NCBI GenBank assembly: GCA_018819325.1
Contig: JAHJQJ010000082.1
Location: 1-26,707 of the forward strand
Length of the DNA: 26,707 nt
DNA from: Patescibacteria group bacterium
GTDB lineage: Bacteria; Patescibacteriota; Microgenomatia; UBA1400; MFAQ01
Reading direction: 5' to 3'
Of this stretch, positions 15,042 to 22,422 are shown piece after piece (within the stretch, counting starts at the first letter, position 1; each line of letters opens with the position of its first letter). The notes below the pieces were generated by a model. The model did not search any database, was not told the origin of the DNA, and saw nothing but the letters and a program-made list of their open reading frames with translations. A program made the translations under genes and the position numbers.

Positions 15042-17036
15042 ATGGATATCAAACTAAGCCACCAACTTCTAAGCAAATTCTTAAAAACCAATGCAACTCC
15101 AAAAAGAATTGCCCACGCCTTAAGCCTTTGTGGACCAACCGTAGACAGACTCCATAAAGTTTCTGCTGACACCATCTACGACGTAGAAATCATCACCAAT
15201 AGAATCGACTCCATTTCTGCCTTTGGTATTGCTAGAGAATCGGTTAGTATACTACCCCAATTTGGCTACCGAGCAAAACTTTTAGACAATCCCTACGATT
15301 TAACAAAAAAAGATCTAGGAAAACTATCAAAAAATTCTCCAATCAAACTAATAATTAAAAACAAAGATCTGGTACCCAGATTCACCTGCATTGCTTTAAA
15401 AAACATTACCGTAAAACCCTCACCAAAAAGCCTGCAAAAAATACTTACCAACTCTGGTTTAAGACCATTAAATAACATCATCGATATCTCAAACGAACTC
15501 ACTCTTAAGTATGGCCAACCGGTTCACGTATTTGACCTAGACAAGATCAAGGGTAAAACCATGATAGTTAGGGAGAGTAGGCCAGGAGAAAAAATCCTCA
15601 CCCTAGACAACAAAACTCATATCTTAAAGGGAGGTGATATCGTTATCGAGGACGGCCAAGGAAATCTAATAGACCTCTGCGGCATCATGGGTGGGGGACT
15701 AAGCCATATAGACAAGAACACTAAAAACGTTTTACTTTTTGTCCAAATTTACGAACCAAAACGTATTAGAAAAACCTCACTTTACACCCAACAAAGAACC
15801 TTAGCCAGTCAAATCTTCGAAAAATCTCCTGACCCAGAGCTAGTCTTACCCGTTCTAATCGCCGGTACAAAACTAATTCAATTGCGCGCTGGGGGCGCAA
15901 TTGCCAGCAACATTCTTGACATCTACCCTAAAACCTTCAAAGCCCACTTCGTCAATTTAAGTCTTAACTGGCTCAATAAATTTGCCGGTATTACCTTAAA
16001 AAAACAAGTAGTTATAAACATCCTTACCGATCTGGGTTTTAAAATTACTAGTCCCACAAAAAACAAACTTATCTGCCAAGTACCCAGCTGGCGAACTCAC
16101 GACATTAAAATTAAGCAAGACCTTGCAGAAGAAATCATTAGAATTTATGGCTACTTCCGTTTACCATCCATCTTACCCACCAGTATGCTTGAAAACACCA
16201 CACCCGATAAACTACTAGAAACAGAAAAAAACCTAAAACATAAGCTTCAGTCTCTAGGTTTCACAGAAATCTACAACCCTTCTTTGGTTTCTAAACAGTT
16301 ATTTGCCAAAGCCAAAATGGATATAAATCCAAGTTTAAAACTTACAAACCCATTAAGTAATCAACACGAGTATTTAAGACGAAGCTTAATACCAAGCCTA
16401 CTTCAAAACACTAAAGACAACCAAGACCACCAAAAAGAACCACTTTACTTATTTGAATTAGCCAATATATATCTACCCAGAGGTGAAAAAGATCTACCGG
16501 AAGAAAAACCAATCCTTACCATGACCACAAACCAAATTGATTTTAGACACCACAAAGGTCTCGTAGAGTCTCTCATGCAAAAATTAAATATAAAAAATTT
16601 GAAATTTAAACCACTTGACCACGACTCTCTTGTCTGGGACATAAACTCCAGCGCCCATATTTATTCAGGAAATAAGTATCTGGGGTTAATCGGCAAACCA
16701 AGTCCCCAGGTTCAAAATAATTTTGAACTCACGGGGGAGATATTCATCTCTAACCTAGACGTTTCTGTTATTTCCACCCTTAGTTCCTCAATTCACCACG
16801 GCAAACCTTTATCTAAATATCCTCCAGTTATTGAAGACCTTACCGTTTCTTCCAACCAACCGATAGGGGACTTAATCAAAAAAATTAAATCCACCAGCAA
16901 GTTAATTACCAAGGTAGTCTACCAAGAAAGTTATAACAACAAACACACCTTTAAACTCCATTTCAGCCACCCTAAAAAAAGCCTAACTCAAAAACAAGTC
17001 AACCAGCTAAAAACATCAATCCTTAAAACATCGTAG
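15042..17036 (+). CDS. pheT: Phenylalanyl-tRNA synthetase beta subunit, short form
   Basis: The 664-residue protein has the B1/B3-B4 editing modules with DVEIITNRIDSISAFGIARE and a later NIIDISNE, a B5 domain, a catalytic-like core with EEIIRIYGY, and the C-terminal FDX-ACB domain (SKYPPVIEDLTV). Bacterial PheT is usually about 800 residues; the EMAP-like tRNA-binding domain that normally follows residue 40 is missing, as in other reduced genomes. It begins 4 bases after pheS. It is the last housekeeping gene before the AT-rich cluster, and ends 15 bases from the convergent methyltransferase gene. Confidence 0.96.
   Translation: MDIKLSHQLLSKFLKTNATPKRIAHALSLCGPTVDRLHKVSADTIYDVEIITNRIDSISAFGIARESVSILPQFGYRAKLLDNPYDLTKKDLGKLSKNSPIKLIIKNKDLVPRFTCIALKNITVKPSPKSLQKILTNSGLRPLNNIIDISNELTLKYGQPVHVFDLDKIKGKTMIVRESRPGEKILTLDNKTHILKGGDIVIEDGQGNLIDLCGIMGGGLSHIDKNTKNVLLFVQIYEPKRIRKTSLYTQQRTLASQIFEKSPDPELVLPVLIAGTKLIQLRAGGAIASNILDIYPKTFKAHFVNLSLNWLNKFAGITLKKQVVINILTDLGFKITSPTKNKLICQVPSWRTHDIKIKQDLAEEIIRIYGYFRLPSILPTSMLENTTPDKLLETEKNLKHKLQSLGFTEIYNPSLVSKQLFAKAKMDINPSLKLTNPLSNQHEYLRRSLIPSLLQNTKDNQDHQKEPLYLFELANIYLPRGEKDLPEEKPILTMTTNQIDFRHHKGLVESLMQKLNIKNLKFKPLDHDSLVWDINSSAHIYSGNKYLGLIGKPSPQVQNNFELTGEIFISNLDVSVISTLSSSIHHGKPLSKYPPVIEDLTVSSNQPIGDLIKKIKSTSKLITKVVYQESYNNKHTFKLHFSHPKKSLTQKQVNQLKTSILKTS
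15879..15903. repeat. Perfect 9-bp inverted repeat inside pheT
   Basis: CAATTGCGC at 15879-15887 and GCGCAATTG at 15895-15903 flank a 7-base loop. It is read through in frame as part of the LRAGGAIA segment of PheT and does not disturb the protein. Confidence 0.45.
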
Positions 17037-17051
17037 AGAAAGCGCGTACAT

Positions 17052-17918
17052 TTACCTTAATGCTCTAGATAAAGTTCGAAGTTCGTTGTTATTTAGTTGG
17101 TCAAAAGATTTATTTAGGGTATCAATACCAATTTTCATTTCATTTATCATATTTCTTGCCTGATTCCGTGTAATTTTTTCTGACGAATATCTAATAAAAG
17201 ATTCTCTTAAACAGTTTTTTATTAACATACCCTGAGTACTTGAAAGAAATAGCTGATTAAATATAAAACTATGTCTATTTGCATAAATTTCATTTTCTTT
17301 TTTTGGTATCAGTTTGATTATTACCGAATTTGTTTTAGGAACAGGAATGAAATATTGTTTATCGATTGTTCCTAATATCTTTGAGTGGAAAAAAGTATGG
17401 ACCAACAAGCTTCTTTGACTAAAATTACTATCCTTTTCATCAATTGCTTGTATTGCCTTATTCAAAGTATCGCCTACAACCAAAGTAATGTCGTAAATTG
17501 GTAATTTTCTTACTTTATGCAAAAATGGTTCTGTAATATGGTAGGGAAGACTAGCTATAATTTGAACTCTTTCTTTGTTTTTAATTAGTTCCTGCCAATT
17601 TATTGAAAGGGCATCTGCAAATATTAAATGCAGGTTATTGTAATGACTTGCGACATCAGACAAGATAGGCTTATATTGGAGGTCTATTTCTATAGAAATA
17701 ACTTTCTTAGCTTTTCTTGCTAAGGCTTCAGTTAACTGTCCTGGCCCGGAACCTATCTCAATAATTGTACTGTCTGGTTTTATTGATTTTGTTAGTATAT
17801 TTATAGAGGACTCATCGGTGAGGAAGTGTTGTCCTAGTTTTTTATTAGGGTTGATCCCGAAAATCTTAAGTTTGTTTATTAAATCTTCTCCAAAAATATT
17901 TTTTTTAAAAACTGACAT
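17052..17918 (-). CDS. KsgA/Erm-family rRNA adenine methyltransferase-like protein (copy 1)
   Basis: The 288-residue protein belongs to the RsmA/KsgA-Erm superfamily. It has NKKLGQHFLTD (25-35), the SAM-binding IEIGSGPGQLTEALA (53-67), an acidic end of strand 2 (SIEID), a FADAL block, and motif IV as SLPYH (123-127). KsgA normally shows NLPYN; here Ser and His replace the two Asn, and a helical C-terminal domain with FIPVPKTNSVIIKL is kept. The target could be rRNA adenine, as in KsgA or antibiotic-resistance Erm enzymes, or a relative of it. It lies 11 bases behind the other minus-strand methyltransferase gene and is probably co-transcribed. A true housekeeping ksgA would be expected elsewhere. 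Confidence 0.8.
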   Translation of the reverse strand: MSVFKKNIFGEDLINKLKIFGINPNKKLGQHFLTDESSINILTKSIKPDSTIIEIGSGPGQLTEALARKAKKVISIEIDLQYKPILSDVASHYNNLHLIFADALSINWQELIKNKERVQIIASLPYHITEPFLHKVRKLPIYDITLVVGDTLNKAIQAIDEKDSNFSQRSLLVHTFFHSKILGTIDKQYFIPVPKTNSVIIKLIPKKENEIYANRHSFIFNQLFLSSTQGMLIKNCLRESFIRYSSEKITRNQARNMINEMKIGIDTLNKSFDQLNNNELRTLSRALR

Positions 17919-17929
17919 AATATTATTTG

Positions 17930-18664
17930 TTAGATTAATTTAAGAATATAAAATAATTGACCACCAAAAATTGTCTTTTCAATTAATCCAGTTAAGTAAT
18001 TAACAGGAATCTCCTTTATCATTTCTAGTTTTGATAGCTTAATAAGATTTTTAATTTCCGTTGGTGTAAAAATATGACAGATAGTTTTGATTTTGAGATC
18101 TGAAGGGGTACTAATTTGTAAACCAAAATCTCCATTTATCTTATTAGTTTTTACAACATCTTTTATAATATTAACAACTACATTCTTAAGTCCGTACTGG
18201 ATAATATTATATCTGTTGTTCACATCAATATATATTCTTCCATTTGGATTGAGCAAATTTCGCATATTATTAAGTGCGTTTAATCTACCTTGTTCTGTTG
18301 GTATGTGTCCAAAAACATTCCATAGACACAAAATAATATCGAATTTACCCTTAATTATATTTACAGCATTCAATTTTGAAATGTTAAATCGATTAACTCT
18401 AATATTGTCTGTTTTTAGTTTTTTTGATAATGCAATCATTTTTGGACTGTTGTCAATCAATAACAAATCATCACCTTTTATCTTTTGGAAAAGATTTCTT
18501 CCCCTAACACCGTCACCACAACCCATGTCGATAATTTTACACTTGATAGTGGGTAAATTATTTAGTATTAATCTGTCAATTCCTTGAATATATAAGTTTT
18601 TCTTTTGGGAATATGAACGATAGTGTGGAGAAAATTTGTTATAAAACACTACAGATTTAGACAT
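17930..18664 (-). CDS. Class I SAM-dependent methyltransferase
   Basis: From the ATG at 18664 the protein has 244 residues. It shows the class I pattern: a N-terminal YNKFSPHYRSYS block, IIDMGCGDGVRGR (motif I, 45-57), LLLIDNSPKMI (motif II), an NRFNISKL strand and the DIILCLWNVFGHIP motif with GRIYIDVNN later. It groups by eye with Methyltransf_11/25 enzymes that act on small molecules. An in-frame ATG at 18739 would add 25 hydrophobic residues. I prefer 18664 because a TTGCAT-17-TATCAT promoter on the minus strand (18702-18674) ends 9 bases before it and would cut through the longer version. Its target is unknown; its place opposite the folE-que operon suggests a shared pathway. Confidence 0.78.
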   Translation of the reverse strand: MSKSVVFYNKFSPHYRSYSQKKNLYIQGIDRLILNNLPTIKCKIIDMGCGDGVRGRNLFQKIKGDDLLLIDNSPKMIALSKKLKTDNIRVNRFNISKLNAVNIIKGKFDIILCLWNVFGHIPTEQGRLNALNNMRNLLNPNGRIYIDVNNRYNIIQYGLKNVVVNIIKDVVKTNKINGDFGLQISTPSDLKIKTICHIFTPTEIKNLIKLSKLEMIKEIPVNYLTGLIEKTIFGGQLFYILKLI

Positions 18665-18673
18665 GTGATATTG

Positions 18674-18702
18674 ATGATATATTGAAATCAACTTTGATGC
18701 AA
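18674..18702 (-). promoter_or_regulatory. Minus-strand promoter of the methyltransferase pair
   Basis: Read on the minus strand, TTGCAT (18702-18697) and TATCAT (18679-18674) are 17 bases apart, and the ATG at 18664 follows 9 bases on. It is a fair but imperfect match to the sigma-70 consensus. It would drive the two minus-strand genes. Confidence 0.45.
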
Positions 18703-18729
18703 TACAATAAAGGGAGAAAAGATAATCAC

Positions 18730-18758
18730 TTGACAACATGTTTTTGTTGTAGTATAAA
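18730..18758 (+). promoter_or_regulatory. Strong promoter of the folE-que operon
   Basis: A perfect TTGACA at 18730-18735 and TATAAA at 18753-18758 are 17 bases apart, the ideal sigma-70 spacing. Transcription should begin near 18765, giving a leader of about 44 bases before folE. The plus-strand genes up to 26007 follow with gaps of no more than 10 bases, so this is probably the main promoter of the operon. Confidence 0.7.
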
Positions 18759-18765
18759 TTGTGCT

Positions 18766-18808
18766 ACGGTAATAGGGACTCCGTTTTAATCGGACCGTTA
18801 AAACCTAT
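18766..18808 (+). promoter_or_regulatory. Possible pseudoknot leader (riboswitch candidate) before folE
   Basis: The leader can pair as ACGGT (18766-18770) with ACCGT (18794-18798), a CCG/CGG hairpin (18781-18783 with 18791-18793) stacked directly on it, and ATAGG (18772-18776) with CCTAT (18804-18808), joined by a TAAAA linker. The last strand ends at the base before the ATG. The order of strands (P1, P2 5' side, P1 3' side, A-rich linker, P2 3' side) is that of preQ1-type H-type pseudoknots, with an extra hairpin. The stems are only 3-5 bp and I see no match to a published consensus. Confidence 0.4.
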
Positions 18809-19396
18809 ATGGATAAGCAAACTAATATCAGCAGTTTAGTATCCAACTTTGTATTTGGTGTGCTTGAGGGCTCCGGAGAAGATGTTTCTAGAGAAGGTTT
18901 GATTGAAACTCCTGGCAGGGTTTATAGAATGTATCAAAAACTATTAAGCGGGTATTCACAAGATCCTAGTTCGATATTTAAGACATTTTCCAGTAATGGG
19001 TACAAGGGATTAATTACTGTTTCAAATATTAACTTTTATAGTTTATGTGAACACCACATGATTCCCTTTTACGGAAAGGTTCATGTTGGATACTTACCCA
19101 ATGGCAAAATACTAGGTCTTTCTAAATTTGCAAGATTAGTCGATATTTTCTCAAAAAGAGTTCAAACACAGGAAAATCTTACTTGTCAGGTGGCGGACGC
19201 AATTGAAAAATATTTGAAACCAAGAGGTTTTATTATACGTATAGAAGCCGAACATCTTTGCATGGCAATGAGAGGGGTTAAAAAAAATGGATGTATTACA
19301 AACACAATGGAGATTCGTGGAGTGATAAAAAACAAGCCCTCTTTAATCAATCAGTTCAATGGGGAAATTAGATTAAACAAATCCAATATTAACTAA
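18809..19396 (+). CDS. folE: GTP cyclohydrolase I
   Basis: The 195-residue enzyme converts GTP to 7,8-dihydroneopterin triphosphate, first step of both folate and 7-deazaguanine synthesis. The zinc ligands are visible as Cys80 and His83 in SLCEHHMIPFYG and Cys151 in EHLCMAMRGV. The family blocks VHVGYLPNGKILGLSKFARL and TQENLT are intact. It is the full FolE rather than the shorter tunnelling-fold relative QueF, which lacks CEHH. The length is normal for FolE. As first gene of an operon with queD, queE and queC, its job here is to feed preQ0 formation. The gap to queD is 10 bases. Confidence 0.95.
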   Translation: MDKQTNISSLVSNFVFGVLEGSGEDVSREGLIETPGRVYRMYQKLLSGYSQDPSSIFKTFSSNGYKGLITVSNINFYSLCEHHMIPFYGKVHVGYLPNGKILGLSKFARLVDIFSKRVQTQENLTCQVADAIEKYLKPRGFIIRIEAEHLCMAMRGVKKNGCITNTMEIRGVIKNKPSLINQFNGEIRLNKSNIN

Positions 19397-19406
19397 TATT
19401 TAACAT

Positions 19407-19871
19407 ATGAAAGTAACAAAAAAAATCGAATGGGACATGGGGCACAGAATAACTAACCACAACTCACAGTGCCGCAATCTTCATGGTCATAGATATGTAG
19501 CAGAAATATGTGTTGAAGGAGATTTAGTTAAAGTTAATGGAGATTCAAGCGAAGGCATGGTAATTGACTTTGGAGATATTAAAAAAATTGCAATGAAACA
19601 AATCCATGACGTATTAGACCATGGATTTATGGTTTGGGAGAAAGACAAGGTTCTTCTTGATTTTTTTAGCAATAATAAAGACCAAAAACACATAATCGTA
19701 CCATTTGTTTCAACTTCAGAAAATATTGCTGCTTGGATATTTCTTGAACTTGATAAATCTTTTAAAGATAGGTTTGGTACAGGACTCAAGCTTTATTCAA
19801 TTAGACTTTGGGAAACACCTACAGGATCTGCTATTTGTACAAAAAAAGATATCAAAGAAGACAAAGCATGA
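19407..19871 (+). CDS. queD: 6-carboxytetrahydropterin synthase
   Basis: The 154-residue protein makes 6-carboxy-5,6,7,8-tetrahydropterin from dihydroneopterin triphosphate. Zinc ligands are His13 (in DMGHRI), His26 and His28 (LHGH), the catalytic Cys is Cys22 (QCRNLHGH), and the partner residues are Asp71-His72 (VLDHGFM) and Glu136 (LWETPTGSA). It is slightly longer than the Escherichia coli enzyme because of a loop near residues 83-98. Its stop overlaps the queE start as ATGA, a sign of translational coupling. Confidence 0.93.
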   Translation: MKVTKKIEWDMGHRITNHNSQCRNLHGHRYVAEICVEGDLVKVNGDSSEGMVIDFGDIKKIAMKQIHDVLDHGFMVWEKDKVLLDFFSNNKDQKHIIVPFVSTSENIAAWIFLELDKSFKDRFGTGLKLYSIRLWETPTGSAICTKKDIKEDKA

Positions 19872-20659
19872 AGAGACTGAAAAAGTATGTTCCCACCAAG
19901 AAAGACTTTGAGAACTTAAGATTTAAGAAAGAACAATTGAAAATTAGTGGTGATGGAATTTTTGCAACCTTACAGGGTGAGGGGGTAACCGCCGGTCTTC
20001 CAGCTGTATTTCTAAGGCTTCATAATTGTAATTTATCCTGCGGCAAACCTACCGGTTGGAAGTGTGATACTTGGTATACATGGGACAAAGACACCGCCGA
20101 GTATTGGCAAGAACCATATGATTTGGGATATAAAGATGCTGTATCAGAAATATCTCGAGCTTGGAAAGAAAAATTTAATAAAGATAAAAAAGCGTCAAAA
20201 AGATTGGTTATTACTGGAGGAGAACCGTTATTGCAACAGAAAAAAATAGTTAAACTACTTAATTTATTACCAGGCACAAATGTAGAAATTGAAACTAACG
20301 GAACAATAAAGCCCATTAAAGAATTAAGCAATTGTCAGTTTAATTGTTCTCCCAAGTTAAAAAATAGTGGGAACAAAACAACAAGAAGATATAAACCAGA
20401 AGTTATAAAATTCATAAATACATTACCAAATTCATGGTTTAAATTTGTAGTTACTAATCAAACCGATTTACACGAAATAGATCAAATCATTGATGAGTGT
20501 AGTTTAACAAAACAGAAAATTATTATTATGCCAGAGGGGTTAACAGCCAAAATTGTATCCAAACACGCACAAACAGTTACGCACGAAATCAAGGAAAGGG
20601 GTTGGAAATTATCAATGAGAAACCAATTAGTTTGGTATGGTCAAGAAAGGAGAACCTAG
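19868..20659 (+). CDS. queE: 7-carboxy-7-deazaguanine synthase, radical SAM, with unusual Cys spacing
   Basis: The 263-residue radical SAM enzyme contracts the pterin ring to 7-carboxy-7-deazaguanine. FATLQGEG (32-39) and TGGEP in LVITGGEPLLQ are the standard QueE and SAM-binding blocks, with VEIETNG later. The iron-sulphur Cys are Cys54, Cys58 and Cys66 (NCNLSCGKPTGWKCDT), i.e. CX3CX7C instead of the CX3CX2C of most radical SAM proteins; the CDTWYTW run after the third Cys fits QueE. QueE enzymes with changed spacing are known (for example CX14CX2C), so activity is plausible. I start it at the ATG overlapping the queD stop (ATGA at 19868-19871), not the TTG at 19808. Confidence 0.9.
   Translation: MKRLKKYVPTKKDFENLRFKKEQLKISGDGIFATLQGEGVTAGLPAVFLRLHNCNLSCGKPTGWKCDTWYTWDKDTAEYWQEPYDLGYKDAVSEISRAWKEKFNKDKKASKRLVITGGEPLLQQKKIVKLLNLLPGTNVEIETNGTIKPIKELSNCQFNCSPKLKNSGNKTTRRYKPEVIKFINTLPNSWFKFVVTNQTDLHEIDQIIDECSLTKQKIIIMPEGLTAKIVSKHAQTVTHEIKERGWKLSMRNQLVWYGQERRT
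20646..20653 (+). promoter_or_regulatory. Shine-Dalgarno site of queC
   Basis: AAAGGAGA lies 7 bases before the ATG at 20661. It is a good anti-16S match, in contrast to the leaderless-looking starts of the housekeeping genes, and it settles the queC start against the upstream ATG at 20637. Confidence 0.65.
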
Positions 20660-20660
20660 A

Positions 20661-21320
20661 ATGTCTAACAAAAAAGATATTGCAATTTGTCTGTTTAGTG
20701 GGGGACTAGATAGTGCGGTAGCTGTTGCAGTAGCAAGAGACAGGGGGTACGAACCCAGTCTATTATTTGTAAATTATGGACAAAAAACTCAAAAAAAAGA
20801 AAGATGGTGTGTTAAAAAAATTGCAGAATTTTACAATATAAAAAAAATACAAATTGTTGACATAATGTGGTTGAAAGATTTTGGCAAGTCAGCCTTATTT
20901 GATAAGAATATTAAATTAGACGAGAATAATAAAACACTAGAGTATGTTCCATTTAGGAACTCTATCTTTCTGTCGATTGCTACCGCTTGGGCAGAGGTTG
21001 AAAATGCTAGAGCAATCTTTGTGGGATCTTCGGGAGGCGATAGTATCTGCCCAGATAATAGTTCTGACTATTTAAAAGCATTTCAACAAGTGATTAACAT
21101 TGGAACAATGCTTAATAAAAATATCAAAATAATTGCTCCACTGATAAACACTAATAAAAATGGTGCAGTTAAAATAGGAAAGAAATTGAACGTACGATTT
21201 GATCTTACATGGTCTTGTCATAACAACTTGAACAAGGCTTGTGGTCATTGTAGTAACTGTTTGGCTAGGAGAAAAGCTTTTGGGTCTAATGGGTTAAAGG
21301 ATCCTATTCTTTATGAATAA
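20661..21320 (+). CDS. queC: 7-cyano-7-deazaguanine (preQ0) synthase
   Basis: The 219-residue enzyme turns 7-carboxy-7-deazaguanine into preQ0 with ATP and ammonia. The pyrophosphatase loop is FSGGLDS (12-18), and the structural zinc site is Cys186, Cys194, Cys197 and Cys200 (SCHNN...ACGHCSNC). VPFRNSIFLSIA and VGSSGGD are family blocks. The length is normal. It is the last recognised step of the pathway in the window: no QueF, TGT, QueA or QueG follows, so preQ0 or a later product made by the next genes may be the end point. The next gene overlaps or abuts it. Confidence 0.93.
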   Translation: MSNKKDIAICLFSGGLDSAVAVAVARDRGYEPSLLFVNYGQKTQKKERWCVKKIAEFYNIKKIQIVDIMWLKDFGKSALFDKNIKLDENNKTLEYVPFRNSIFLSIATAWAEVENARAIFVGSSGGDSICPDNSSDYLKAFQQVINIGTMLNKNIKIIAPLINTNKNGAVKIGKKLNVRFDLTWSCHNNLNKACGHCSNCLARRKAFGSNGLKDPILYE

Positions 21321-21324
21321 CACA

Positions 21325-22422
21325 ATGAAAATTCCAATTTGTAAACCAACGTTACCTAACTATTCTAAATATTGTCAGGGCATCAAAAAACTTTGGAATA
21401 CAAAAATGATATCTAACTTTTCAAACAATTTGATACAAATGGAAAATATTGTTTCAAAATACCTAAAAACAAATCATGTTGTTGGGGTAGCTAACGGAGA
21501 CATGGGTTTAATAATTGCCCTATCATTACTTGGATTATCAGAGGGTTCTAAAGTAATTATCCCCTCCTTTACTTTTAATTCCACTGCTACCGCTGTGATA
21601 TGGAACAAACTAAAGCCCGTATTTGCCGACATAGATGAAAATACTTTTTGCGTTAACCCTGTTGATGTATCAAAAAAAATAACTAAGAAAACAAAGGCCA
21701 TATTGGTTACACACATTTTTGGAAATCCGTGCGACATAAAGGGCTTAAGAAAAATAGCTAAACAGGCAGGTATATATTTAATTTTCGATGCCGCCCACGC
21801 ATATGGTTCTAAATATAAAGGCAAAAAAATTGGAACCCTGGCCGATATTGAAGTGTTTAGTTTTAGTGGCACAAAAGTAGTTACGTCTGCCGAGGGAGGT
21901 ATGATAGTTTCAAAGACGAAAGATTCGGCTGATAAAGCTAGATGTATACGCAATTATGGTTTTGTTGATAATTACCAATCTCAAGCATTGGGGTTGAATG
22001 GAAAGATATCTGAGTTTAATGCGGTTCTAGGATGTTTAACTCTTCCTAACATTGATAAATATGTTAATAAGAGAAATAAAATGGCTATTATGTATAAAAA
22101 GAAGTTAAGAAACGTTGGTGATATTCGTTTTCAATTTATTGAAAAGGGTAATGTTTCGACTTATAAGGATTTTTGCATATTAACAACTAAAAGAGATTCG
22201 TTATCTTTGTATTTAGCGAAAAAGGGTATACAAACCAAAAAGTATTTTTCCCCAATTCACAAAATGCCATATTTTTACAAAGAAGGTGTAGATTTACCCA
22301 TAACCAATTCGGTTTCAGGCCAATCTTTGTGTCTACCAATGTATAACGAGATGAGCAAAAAAGAGCTTAACTATGTTTGCGAGGCGGTTTTGAATTATTA
22401 TAATAAAAATAATATAAGATGA
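21325..22422 (+). CDS. DegT/DnrJ/EryC1/StrS-family PLP aminotransferase
   Basis: From the ATG at 21325 the protein has 365 residues. It is a fold type I PLP enzyme of the sugar-aminotransferase group: ANGDMGLIIAL near 57-66, LVTHIFGNP, FDAAHAYGS (Asp155 to pair with the pyridine nitrogen) and FSFSGTKVVTSAEGG with Lys184 as the Schiff-base lysine. These enzymes typically aminate keto-sugar nucleotides with glutamate, or carry out a dehydration in a few cases. The substrate is not predictable here. Start ATG 21313 is also possible and would overlap queC by 8 bases; the family usually starts close to the IPICKP block. The stop overlaps the next start as ATGA. Confidence 0.88.
   Translation: MKIPICKPTLPNYSKYCQGIKKLWNTKMISNFSNNLIQMENIVSKYLKTNHVVGVANGDMGLIIALSLLGLSEGSKVIIPSFTFNSTATAVIWNKLKPVFADIDENTFCVNPVDVSKKITKKTKAILVTHIFGNPCDIKGLRKIAKQAGIYLIFDAAHAYGSKYKGKKIGTLADIEVFSFSGTKVVTSAEGGMIVSKTKDSADKARCIRNYGFVDNYQSQALGLNGKISEFNAVLGCLTLPNIDKYVNKRNKMAIMYKKKLRNVGDIRFQFIEKGNVSTYKDFCILTTKRDSLSLYLAKKGIQTKKYFSPIHKMPYFYKEGVDLPITNSVSGQSLCLPMYNEMSKKELNYVCEAVLNYYNKNNIR

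Noticed and set aside
18087..18587. A 166-codon open frame on the plus strand inside the methyltransferase gene
   Set aside because: It is the antisense shadow of a clear SAM methyltransferase with motif I and motif II, and its hydrophobic product is an effect of AT-rich DNA read backwards.
18809..19396. Calling the first operon gene QueF instead of FolE
   Set aside because: The CEHH zinc motif, the later Cys151 and the length of 195 residues are those of FolE; QueF lacks these.
18809..21320. Reading the que genes as part of a dpd-type DNA 7-deazaguanine modification system
   Set aside because: No DpdA/TGT-like transglycosylase, helicase or restriction components appear beside them; the neighbours are sugar, PLP, methyl and kinase enzymes.
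21474..21953. A 159-codon open frame on the minus strand inside the DegT aminotransferase gene
   Set aside because: The plus strand codes for the conserved PLP-binding segments through this whole stretch; the reverse frame has no recognisable motif.
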